A stretch of 9,694 bases of DNA from Microbacterium sp. (GTDB lineage Bacteria; Actinomycetota; Actinomycetes; Actinomycetales; Microbacteriaceae). Every line of letters begins with the position of its first letter. Position 1 is the stretch's first letter. The stretch is from assembly GCA_003248845.1 (NCBI GenBank), contig QFPD01000047.1, positions 1-9,694 on the forward strand, written 5' to 3'. Below the pieces are notes generated by a model. That model was not told where the DNA came from. It searched no databases and saw only the letters and a program-made list of their open reading frames with translations. A program made the position numbers and the translations under genes. Positions 1 to 6,016 of this stretch are shown here, piece after piece.

Positions 1-1422
1 GACGACCGCGTCGAGCGACACGTAGTGCGACCCGTCACCGCGCAGCGCCAGGCGCGCGGCCGTCACGGCCGTCGACGCGGCGATCGCGTTTCGCTCGATG
101 CACGGGATCTGCACGAGACCGCCGACCGGGTCGCATGTGAGACCGAGGTGATGCTCCATCGCGATCTCGGCGGCGTTCTCGATCTGCCGGTTCGTCCCGC
201 CCATGACGGCCGTGAGCCCTCCCGCGGCCATCGCGCACGCCGAACCGACCTCCGCCTGGCATCCGCCTTCGGCGCCGGAGATCGACGCGTTCGCCTTGAA
301 CAGCGACCCGAGCGCCGTCGCGGTGAGGAGGTAGCGCCGGATGCCGCGGCGGCGGTTCGCCTCCGCCAAGGCCGCCTCGTCCCCATGATCGGGCGTCTCG
401 AGTGCGCCGAGCGCTCCGGCGCCGTCCGGCGGGTGCAGGCCGAGCAGCGCCGACCCGACGAGCTCGCCGTAAGGCGTCACCGCGGTCGACGAGCCGAGCC
501 CTGAATCGGCGAGGAAGCGCCACCAGTACATCGCGACGGCCGGGACGATGCCCGCGGCCCCGTTGGTCGGAGCGGTCACGACCCGCCCGCCCGCGGCGTT
601 CTCCTCATTGACGGCGAGGGCGAACGCGCCCAGCCATTCCCCGGGGAGCTCGCGCCCGGTTCCCGCCTCCGCCGCTTCCAGCTGTTCGCGGATCGCGCTC
701 GCACGACGCTTCACACGCAGGATGCCGGGGAGCACGCCTCCGGTGTGGTCCGAGTGGAGCCCCGCGTCGACGCACGCCGTCATGGCATCCCAAATGGCGT
801 CGAGCCCCGCGGCGACCTCCTCTTCGGGACGCAGCGCCTCTTCGTTGCGGCGGGCGGCCTCGGCGATCGTGAGACCCCGCTCGTCGCACAGCGCGAGGAG
901 GTCGGCGGCGGTGGAGAACTGCAGGGGGAACGGCGTGGAGGCCACCTCGATGTCGGCGCCTTCGCGGCGGATGAATCCGCCGCCGATCGAGTAGTAGGTG
1001 TCTTCGGCGAGGACGGCACCCGCGGCATCCCAGGCCTGCAACGTCATCGCGTTCGGGTGACCGGGCAGGCGCGTGCGCGGCTCGAAAGCGATGTCGGCGC
1101 GGGCGAACGGAACGGGCGTCTCGCCGCCCACGACGAGCGGCGCTCCATCGCTCCATTCGGTCCAGGCGCCGCGGACGACATCGGGATCGACGGTTTCGGG
1201 CTCGTGGCCCTGCAGGCCGGCGACGACCGCGTCGGGCGTGCCGTGACCGATCCCGGTGGCTCCGAGCGAGCCGTACAACGCGCACGTCACGCGCGCGAGA
1301 CCCGGGAGCGCATGGATGCGCGCCGCGAAGTCCCGCCCGGCCCGCAGAGGGCCGACCGTGTGTGAGCTCGAGGGTCCCACTCCGATGGAGAACAGCTCGA
1401 ACGCCGAAACGTACGCACTCAT
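1..1422 (-). CDS. sdaA: L-serine ammonia-lyase (iron-sulfur L-serine dehydratase), 3' end outside window
   Basis: This enzyme deaminates L-serine to pyruvate and ammonia in the cytoplasm using a [4Fe-4S] cluster. The reading frame is open for all 474 codons from the ATG at 1422 to the window edge; comparison with E. coli SdaA suggests about 30 residues are missing. The N-terminal beta domain starts with the family motif GPSSSHT (residues 16-22), followed by HPNAM and YYSIGGGFI. The alpha domain has APTNGAAGIVPA, NASISGAEGGC, GLTCDPVGG and IPCIERNAIA. C388, C430 and C441 match the three core cluster-ligand cysteines in identity and spacing (42 and 11). It is a single-chain, fused alpha/beta form. 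Residues about 304-355, between MYWWRF and RRYLLTAT, are an extra segment where E. coli and mycobacterial proteins have only a short linker. The start is chosen because a TAGGCT -10 lies six bases upstream, suggesting a leaderless mRNA; GAAGG abuts the ATG and is too close to serve as a ribosome site. It is divergent from amylosucrase. Confidence 0.95.
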   Translation of the reverse strand, partial: MSAYVSAFELFSIGVGPSSSHTVGPLRAGRDFAARIHALPGLARVTCALYGSLGATGIGHGTPDAVVAGLQGHEPETVDPDVVRGAWTEWSDGAPLVVGGETPVPFARADIAFEPRTRLPGHPNAMTLQAWDAAGAVLAEDTYYSIGGGFIRREGADIEVASTPFPLQFSTAADLLALCDERGLTIAEAARRNEEALRPEEEVAAGLDAIWDAMTACVDAGLHSDHTGGVLPGILRVKRRASAIREQLEAAEAGTGRELPGEWLGAFALAVNEENAAGGRVVTAPTNGAAGIVPAVAMYWWRFLADSGLGSSTAVTPYGELVGSALLGLHPPDGAGALGALETPDHGDEAALAEANRRRGIRRYLLTATALGSLFKANASISGAEGGCQAEVGSACAMAAGGLTAVMGGTNRQIENAAEIAMEHHLGLTCDPVGGLVQIPCIERNAIAASTAVTAARLALRGDGSHYVSLDAVV

Positions 1423-1428
1423 CCTTCG

Positions 1429-1434
1429 AGCCTA
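1429..1434 (-). promoter_or_regulatory. -10 element of sdaA (leaderless type)
   Basis: TAGGCT on the minus strand fits the actinobacterial TANNNT -10 pattern and ends six bases before the sdaA ATG, which would place transcription initiation at or next to the start codon. No convincing -35 is visible. It forms one arm of an 8-bp inverted repeat with the amylosucrase-side element. Confidence 0.5.
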
Positions 1435-1477
1435 CGCCGGGCCGCCGCGCGATGGCACGCTCGCGCAGCCTGCGCCG

Positions 1478-1483
1478 TAGGCT
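1478..1483 (+). promoter_or_regulatory. -10 element upstream of amylosucrase
   Basis: TAGGCT on the plus strand, the same hexamer as the divergent sdaA promoter, is followed by seven bases and then ATG at 1491. This is the spacing expected for a leaderless transcript starting at that ATG rather than at the amylosucrase GTG (1508). No good -35 is seen. Confidence 0.4.
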
Positions 1484-1490
1484 GATCCGC

Positions 1491-1511
1491 ATGGGGACTG
1501 ACCTACCGTGA
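1491..1511 (+). CDS. Possible six-codon leaderless mini-ORF overlapping the amylosucrase start
   Basis: ATG at 1491 encodes M-G-T-D-L-P and stops at TGA 1509-1511, which overlaps the amylosucrase GTG (1508-1510) in a GTGA arrangement. A TAGGCT -10 seven bases upstream would start the mRNA at this ATG. If real, amylosucrase translation would depend on termination-reinitiation at the overlap. An alternative is that the GGGGA within it (1494-1498) acts as a ribosome site for the GTG. The stretch is short and coincidence cannot be excluded; the peptide itself probably has no function. Confidence 0.25.
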   Translation: MGTDLP

Positions 1512-3385
1512 CCGCGCTCACGACACTCGCATCCGACCGCACGGCGGCCCTCGACGCCGCGGAGGCGGCGGGGCGCGTCGACGACGCGTTCCGGGGTCGC
1601 TTCGACGCGCAGTTCCCGCGTCTGCACGGCCTCTTCACGCGGCTCTACGGCGATCGTTCTGACGGGCAGGAGCAGCTCGCCGCGACGGTGGCCGCGGCAT
1701 CCGTCTCGTGGAACGCACGGCCGCTGGAGCTCAAGGTGCGCGACGCGCAGCGCGAAGCGGATGCCGGCTGGTTCCAGTCCGAGCGCATGCTCGGCGGCGT
1801 CGCCTATGTGGATCGATTCGCCGGCAACCTCGCCGGCATCCGCGACCAGATCCCGTACTTCCGCGAGCTCGGCTTGACCTATCTGCACCTCATGCCGCTG
1901 TTCGACGCCCCCGACGGCGGTTACGCCGTGTCGAGCTATCGGAAGGTCAATCCGAGCCTCGGGACGATGGAGGAGCTCACCGATCTCGCCGCAGACCTCC
2001 GCACGGCCGGGATCTCGCTCGTCGTCGACTTCATCTTCAATCACACGAGCAATGAGCACGAGTGGGCGAAGAAGGCTGTCGCGGGCGACCCCGAGTACGC
2101 CGACTTCTACCTGATCTTCGACGACCGCGAGATGCCCGACGCGTACGAGCGGACGACGCGCGAGATCTTCCCCGACGACCACCGCGGGTCGTTCGTGCAG
2201 CTCGACGACGGTCGTTGGATCTGGTCGACGTTTTACCACTACCAGTGGGACCTCAACTACGCGAACCCCGCGGTCTTCCGCGCGATGGCGGGCGAGATGC
2301 TGTTCCTCGCGAACCGGGGCGTCGAAGTGCTGCGGATGGATGCCGTGGCCTTCATCTGGAAGCGCCTGGGGACCTCGTGCGAGTCGCTCCCCGAAGCGCA
2401 CCTGCTGCTGCAGGCGTTCAACGCCGTGCTCGCCATGGCGGCGCCCGGCATGGTGTTCAAGTCGGAGGCGATCGTGCACCCCGACGAGGTCGTCACCTAC
2501 ATCTCGCCCGAGGAATGCCAGCTGTCGTACAACCCGCTGCAGATGGCGCTCACGTGGGAGGCGCTCGCGACGCGCGACGGGCGGCTCCTGCAGGACGCCC
2601 TCGAGGAGCGCCACGCCCTGCCCGCCGGCACGGCGTGGGTCAACTACGTGCGCAGCCACGACGACATCGGGTGGACCTTCGCCGACGAGGATGCGGCGCG
2701 CTACGGCATCGACGGCTACGCGCACCGGCAGTTCCTCAACCGCTTCTACACAGGGCGGCACGACGGCACGTTCGCGCGCGGCGTCGCTTTCCAAGAGAAT
2801 CCGACCACCGGCGACGCGCGTGTCACGGGGACGACGGCGTCGCTCGCCGGAATCGAAGCGGGCGACGCGGGCGGCGAGGACCGCGTGGTGCTCGCTCACG
2901 CGTTGGCGCTGTCGACCGGCGGCATCCCGCTCCTGTACTTGGGCGACGAGGTCGCCCAGCTCAACGACTACTCCTATCGTGACGACCCGGTGCGCCGGGG
3001 CGACAGCCGCTGGGTCCACCGCGGCAATCGGCCGCGCGATCGATACGCCGAGCGGACCGACGAGAACACCCCCGCCGGGCGCGTCTTCCGCCGGCTGACG
3101 AAGCTCATCGCCGTGCGGCAGCAGGCGAGCGAGTTTGCGGGCGGCGAGCTCATCGGGTTCCGCACGCCGCACCCCTCGGTCATCGGCTACCAGCGGCCGG
3201 GCGCGCAGACGCGCGTGCTGGCGCTCGCCAACGTCGGGGATGCCGAGGTGGAGATCGATCCGCTGACGCTGTCGGGCTTCGCCCGCGACGCGTACGACCT
3301 CGTCCACGACGCGGAGCTCGACCTCGACGAGGGGCTCACCCTCCCGCCGCACGGCTTCGTCTGGGTGCGGGTCACTCCGCTCTGA
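1508..3385 (+). CDS. Amylosucrase (GH13 subfamily 4)
   Basis: This 625-residue enzyme moves the glucosyl unit of sucrose onto an alpha-1,4-glucan and releases fructose; related enzymes also hydrolyse and isomerise sucrose. Remembered Neisseria polysaccharea amylosucrase aligns with a constant offset of eight residues through the core: nucleophile D278 (RMDAVAF), acid/base E320 (FKSEAIV), H384-D385 in RSHDDIGW, and the sucrose-binding pair D136 (PDGGYAVSSY) and R501 (DSRWVHR). R218, which shapes product length in the Neisseria enzyme, is also kept. The N-terminal helical domain, TIM barrel with B and B' regions and C-terminal beta domain all seem present, and there is no signal peptide, so it is probably cytoplasmic. 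The start is GTG; an in-frame stop at 1499-1501 excludes a longer form. No glycogen or sucrose-uptake genes are adjacent. The calling as amylosucrase rather than sucrose hydrolase rests on near-complete motif identity and is not a functional proof. Confidence 0.95.
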   Translation: MTALTTLASDRTAALDAAEAAGRVDDAFRGRFDAQFPRLHGLFTRLYGDRSDGQEQLAATVAAASVSWNARPLELKVRDAQREADAGWFQSERMLGGVAYVDRFAGNLAGIRDQIPYFRELGLTYLHLMPLFDAPDGGYAVSSYRKVNPSLGTMEELTDLAADLRTAGISLVVDFIFNHTSNEHEWAKKAVAGDPEYADFYLIFDDREMPDAYERTTREIFPDDHRGSFVQLDDGRWIWSTFYHYQWDLNYANPAVFRAMAGEMLFLANRGVEVLRMDAVAFIWKRLGTSCESLPEAHLLLQAFNAVLAMAAPGMVFKSEAIVHPDEVVTYISPEECQLSYNPLQMALTWEALATRDGRLLQDALEERHALPAGTAWVNYVRSHDDIGWTFADEDAARYGIDGYAHRQFLNRFYTGRHDGTFARGVAFQENPTTGDARVTGTTASLAGIEAGDAGGEDRVVLAHALALSTGGIPLLYLGDEVAQLNDYSYRDDPVRRGDSRWVHRGNRPRDRYAERTDENTPAGRVFRRLTKLIAVRQQASEFAGGELIGFRTPHPSVIGYQRPGAQTRVLALANVGDAEVEIDPLTLSGFARDAYDLVHDAELDLDEGLTLPPHGFVWVRVTPL

Positions 3386-3490
3386 TCAGGCCGGCGCGCG
3401 TAGCCGGGCGGGCTCCCAGCAGATGCCGGCGGACGATTCGTCTGGCGTTGGCCGCCGCGGCGGATGATCGTCCGAGGTCGGCGGCTCCTC

Positions 3491-3519
3491 TTGATCCGAT
3501 TCGACCCGGCGTATTGAAT
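3491..3519 (+). promoter_or_regulatory. Candidate promoter for the oxidoreductase-cupin pair
   Basis: In the 201-base gap after amylosucrase, TTGATC (3491-3496), a 17-base spacer and TTGAAT (3514-3519) resemble a sigma-70-type promoter with four of six matches in each hexamer. It lies about 68 bases before the chosen GTG start. The rest of the gap holds GC-rich self-complementary words (3452-3463 and 3531-3540) but no hairpin followed by a T run, so I call no terminator. Confidence 0.3.
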
Positions 3520-3571
3520 GGCCGACGACAGCCGCGCGGCGCTCCCGCCGCACGGCGACCCAGAGCCATGA

Positions 3572-3577
3572 CAGGAA
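3572..3577 (+). promoter_or_regulatory. Ribosome binding site that decides the oxidoreductase start
   Basis: AGGAAG abuts the upstream GTG at 3578 with no spacer but is nine bases from the in-frame GTG at 3587. The second is therefore the better start, making the protein three residues shorter than the longest version. Confidence 0.55.
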
Positions 3578-3586
3578 GTGATCCCC

Positions 3587-5023
3587 GTGGGAACCACCGT
3601 CTTCGAAAGAAGCGCACCCTCGGCATCCGTCGTCGACCACAGTCTCGACCAGACCCGCGAGGGCGTCTTCTGGATCGACGATCTGCCCGCAGCGCTCCGC
3701 CCCGACCGGCCGCCGCTGCGCGGAACGGTGCGCGCCGACCTCGTCGTCGTGGGCGCGGGGTACACGGGGCTGTGGACGGCCCTGCTCGCGAAGCTCCGCG
3801 ATCCGCACAGACGCATCGTGATCGTCGAGGCGCAGCGGGTGGGCTGGGCGGCGTCCGGCCGCAACGGCGGCTTCTGCGAGGCGAGCCTCACGCACGGGCA
3901 CGAGAACGGCGCGAGCCGGTGGCCGAAAGAGATCGACACGCTCGAGCGACTCGGGCGGCAGAACCTCGACGAGATCGAGCGGACGGTCGCCGACCTCGGC
4001 CTGGACGTGCAGTTCGAGCGGACGGGAGAACTCGCCCCCGCGATCGAGGAGCACCAGCTCGCGTGGCTCGACGACTGGCGCGCCGAAGCGGCCGACGACC
4101 CCGATGTCGTCTATCTCGACGAGGCGGCGGTGCGCGCCTCGGTGAACTCGCCGACCTACCTCGCGGCGATCTGGGAGAAGCGGTCGAGCGCGCTCGTGCA
4201 CCCCGCGCGGCTCGCCGCAGAGCTCGCGCGGGCCTGCGAGGAGCGCGGCGTCGAGATCTTCGAGCGCTCGCACGTGACGTCGCTCGATTCGTCGTCCGCC
4301 GGCGTGACGGTGATCACGTCGGGTGGGTGGGTGCGCGCGGCACAGGCGGTGCTCGCGACGAACGTCTTCCCGTCCCTGCTGGCGCGCAACAAGCTGATGA
4401 CGGTGCCGGTCTACGACTACGCGCTCATGACCGAGCCGCTCACCTCGGAGCAGTGGGATGCCATCGGGTGGCGCGATCGCCAGGGCATCGGCGATATGGC
4501 GAATCAGTTCCACTACTACCGGCCGACGCAGGACGGGCGGATCCTCTTCGGAGGCTACGACGCGCTGTACCACTACGGGCGCCGCGTCGACCCACGGTAC
4601 GAGCACCGCCCCGACGTGTGGCGAAAGCTCGCCTCCCACTTCTTCACGACGTTCCCGCAGCTGGAGGGGCTGCGCTTCTCGCACGAATGGGCGGGAGCGA
4701 TCGATTCGTCGACTCAGTTCACAGCGTTCTTCGGCACGGCGCGCGGAGGCCGCGTGGCCTACGCCGCCGGCTTCACTGGGCTCGGAGTGGGGTCGACGCG
4801 GTTCGCGGGCGAGGTGATGCTCGACCTCCTGGCAGGTGAAGACACCGAGCGCACGCGACTGGAGATGGTGCGGAAGCGCCCGCTGCCGTTCCCGCCCGAA
4901 CCGGCGGCGGCGGTGGGGATCAATCTGACGCGATGGTCGATGAACCGCGCCGATCACAACGAGGGCAAGCGGAATCTGCTGCTGAAGACCCTCGACGCGC
5001 TCGGGCTCGGGTTCGACTCGTGA
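3587..5023 (+). CDS. FAD-dependent oxidoreductase (DAO superfamily, PuuB/OrdL-like amine oxidase)
   Basis: A 478-residue soluble flavoprotein of the D-amino-acid oxidase superfamily. Members oxidise a C-N bond of an amine or amino acid, giving an imine or aldehyde and hydrogen peroxide. The FAD-binding Rossmann motif is VVVGAGYTG (G56, G58, G61), the second family signature is GWAASGRNGGF (86-96), and the C-terminal flavin loop is GFTGLGVG (395-402). This set and the length resemble gamma-glutamylputrescine oxidoreductases and related actinobacterial enzymes, but the substrate cannot be read from sequence. There is no signal peptide or membrane segment. The GTG at 3587 is preferred because AGGAAG sits nine bases upstream. 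The stop codon overlaps the GTG of the cupin gene, so the two are probably cotranscribed and translationally coupled. The nearby mmsA and aminotransferase suggest a role in amine or omega-amino-acid breakdown, which is inference. Confidence 0.88.
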   Translation: MGTTVFERSAPSASVVDHSLDQTREGVFWIDDLPAALRPDRPPLRGTVRADLVVVGAGYTGLWTALLAKLRDPHRRIVIVEAQRVGWAASGRNGGFCEASLTHGHENGASRWPKEIDTLERLGRQNLDEIERTVADLGLDVQFERTGELAPAIEEHQLAWLDDWRAEAADDPDVVYLDEAAVRASVNSPTYLAAIWEKRSSALVHPARLAAELARACEERGVEIFERSHVTSLDSSSAGVTVITSGGWVRAAQAVLATNVFPSLLARNKLMTVPVYDYALMTEPLTSEQWDAIGWRDRQGIGDMANQFHYYRPTQDGRILFGGYDALYHYGRRVDPRYEHRPDVWRKLASHFFTTFPQLEGLRFSHEWAGAIDSSTQFTAFFGTARGGRVAYAAGFTGLGVGSTRFAGEVMLDLLAGEDTERTRLEMVRKRPLPFPPEPAAAVGINLTRWSMNRADHNEGKRNLLLKTLDALGLGFDS

Positions 5024-5376
5024 GCGGCTCTGACCTGGGCGAACTGGAAGCCGGCGTCGTCGTCTCCGCTCTCACCGTGCCCGTGCCGCTCGCCGCGGTC
5101 CCTGCGGAACAGATCGTCTCGGGCTCGCCGTCGACAGGCGCGGTCGACCTCGACGAGGACATGGGCATCGGCGTCTGGGAGATGACCGTCGGCGCGATGC
5201 GCGACACCGAGATCGACGAGGTCTTCGTCGTGATCGCCGGCGATGCGACGGTGGAGTTCGTCTCGCCCGCACTGGACGCCGTCGAACTCGCGCCGGGCGC
5301 GGTGGTGCGACTGAGCGCCGGCATGCAGACCGTCTGGACGGTGCGCGAAACGCTGCGCAAGATCTACCTGGCGTAG
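5020..5376 (+). CDS. Small cupin protein (DUF861/Cupin_3-like) coupled to the oxidoreductase
   Basis: A 118-residue protein with a single cupin beta-barrel. Visible signatures are GVWEMTVG, a central EVFVVIAGDATVEF strand pair, an APGAVVRLSAGMQTVWTV turn-and-strand, and the ending LRKIYLA, which is typical of the ureidoglycine-aminohydrolase/EutQ-like Cupin_3 group. It has no histidine and no cysteine, so the classical His-rich cupin metal site is absent; a non-metal or carboxylate-based role is more likely. The GTG start overlaps the TGA of the oxidoreductase (GTGA) and no strong ribosome site precedes it, so expression probably relies on translational coupling. Longer in-frame starts would run well into the upstream gene. 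The exact function is unknown; binding or processing the product of the oxidase is a reasonable guess only. The gene converges on the lipoprotein gene with 13 bases between. Confidence 0.8.
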   Translation: MSGSDLGELEAGVVVSALTVPVPLAAVPAEQIVSGSPSTGAVDLDEDMGIGVWEMTVGAMRDTEIDEVFVVIAGDATVEFVSPALDAVELAPGAVVRLSAGMQTVWTVRETLRKIYLA

Positions 5377-5389
5377 CGGCAGACTCGGG

Positions 5390-5797
5390 TCAGCCCTTGG
5401 CGGTGACCTCGACCTCGAACTCCACCTTCTGTCCCGTCGAGCTGTTCGTGAGGGTCACGGCGGAGTCTCCCTCCGACAGCGCCGTGAGACCGGGGTTGAA
5501 GCTGGCTGAGGCATCCTTCTTGCCGGGCGTGAACGACACCACCTCGGGATCGTCGATGTCCGCCGTCCAGTCGGTGAAGGTCTCGTCGTCGCCGACGAGG
5601 TCGACTGCGCCGCCCACGGGCACCGTGACGGTCGTGCCGTCGATCTCCGTGAGATCCGCGATGACAGGAGCGGGCAGCTGCGCCGACGCGCTCGTCGTCG
5701 CCGGCGTCGAGCTCGCACCCGAGCAGCCGGCGAGCGCGACGAGAAGAGCGAGGGATGCCGCGGCGAGGGCCGTGCGGACAGGGCGAGGTGCAGTCAT
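5390..5797 (-). CDS. Small secreted lipoprotein, probable Ig-like/chagasin-like beta domain
   Basis: A 135-residue protein starting with a lipoprotein signal peptide: basic residues at R5 and R8, a hydrophobic core from A10 to A23, and a lipobox LAGC with the modified cysteine at C25. A Ser/Thr/Ala-rich linker follows (about 26-40). The remaining roughly 95 residues are acidic and rich in beta-type patterns, including VTVPVGGAVDLVG, TFTDWTADIDDPEVV, FTPGKK and an AVTLTNSSTGQKVEFEVEV end. This resembles a single bacterial Ig-like or chagasin-type (I42) sandwich, but the characteristic chagasin NPTTGY and RPW motifs are not seen, so protease inhibition should not be assumed. It would be anchored on the outer face of the membrane. 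The start is well supported by GGAGGAA five bases upstream. It has its own promoter region and no obvious link to its neighbours. Confidence 0.85.
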   Translation of the reverse strand: MTAPRPVRTALAAASLALLVALAGCSGASSTPATTSASAQLPAPVIADLTEIDGTTVTVPVGGAVDLVGDDETFTDWTADIDDPEVVSFTPGKKDASASFNPGLTALSEGDSAVTLTNSSTGQKVEFEVEVTAKG

Positions 5798-5802
5798 GTG
5801 GG

Positions 5803-5809
5803 TTCCTCC
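5803..5809 (-). promoter_or_regulatory. Strong ribosome binding site of the lipoprotein gene
   Basis: GGAGGAA on the minus strand lies five bases before the ATG at 5797. It is the best Shine-Dalgarno match in the window and fixes the start codon. Confidence 0.75.
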
Positions 5810-5830
5810 GGTCTGCGCCGACGCGCGTCA

Positions 5831-5860
5831 GGGGCACCCTATCGCCCGACCGGGGCACCC
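5831..5860. repeat. Direct repeat GGGGCACCC, two copies 21 bp apart
   Basis: GGGGCACCC occurs at 5831-5839 and 5852-5860. The copies start 21 bp apart, about two helical turns, and the first overlaps the candidate -10 of the lipoprotein gene. This geometry suits a dimeric regulator bound on one face of the DNA, but no regulator can be named. Confidence 0.35.
5836..5841 (-). promoter_or_regulatory. Candidate -10 of the lipoprotein gene
   Basis: TAGGGT on the minus strand fits TANNNT and would give a leader of about 30 bases before the ATG. The -35 region, 17 bases further upstream, does not match TTGACA well and coincides with a near-palindrome at 5859-5869, which could mean activator dependence. 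Confidence 0.35.
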
Positions 5861-6016
5861 GACAGTCCGTCTTGCGGAGCCCGGAGAACCCCTCAGATCG
5901 TCGCCCGTGATCCGCCACGTGGGAACGCAGAATCGTTTCGGACCGCGATGGAGAGGACCTCGGGATGACCCGCAAGAAGCTGCGCACCATGACGCTCGTC
6001 CGCCCGCTGAGGCCCG

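Noticed and set aside
605..3352. A 915-codon minus-strand open frame opposite sdaA's 5' part and amylosucrase
   Set aside because: It is antisense to a clear amylosucrase and in another frame of sdaA. Its product is Arg/Pro/Val/Asp-rich low-complexity sequence without domains, as expected from antisense frames in high-GC genes.
3386..3586. Terminator after amylosucrase or before the oxidoreductase
   Set aside because: Self-complementary GC words exist (3452-3463, 3531-3540, and a GACGA/TCGTC pair near 3432), but none forms a looped hairpin followed by a T run.
3386..4957. A 523-codon minus-strand open frame opposite the oxidoreductase
   Set aside because: It mirrors the FAD protein gene, is highly Arg/Glu/His-rich, has no recognisable motif and no credible start signal.
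5377..5389. Bidirectional terminator between the converging cupin and lipoprotein genes
   Set aside because: Only 13 bases separate the stops and no stem-loop is visible there.
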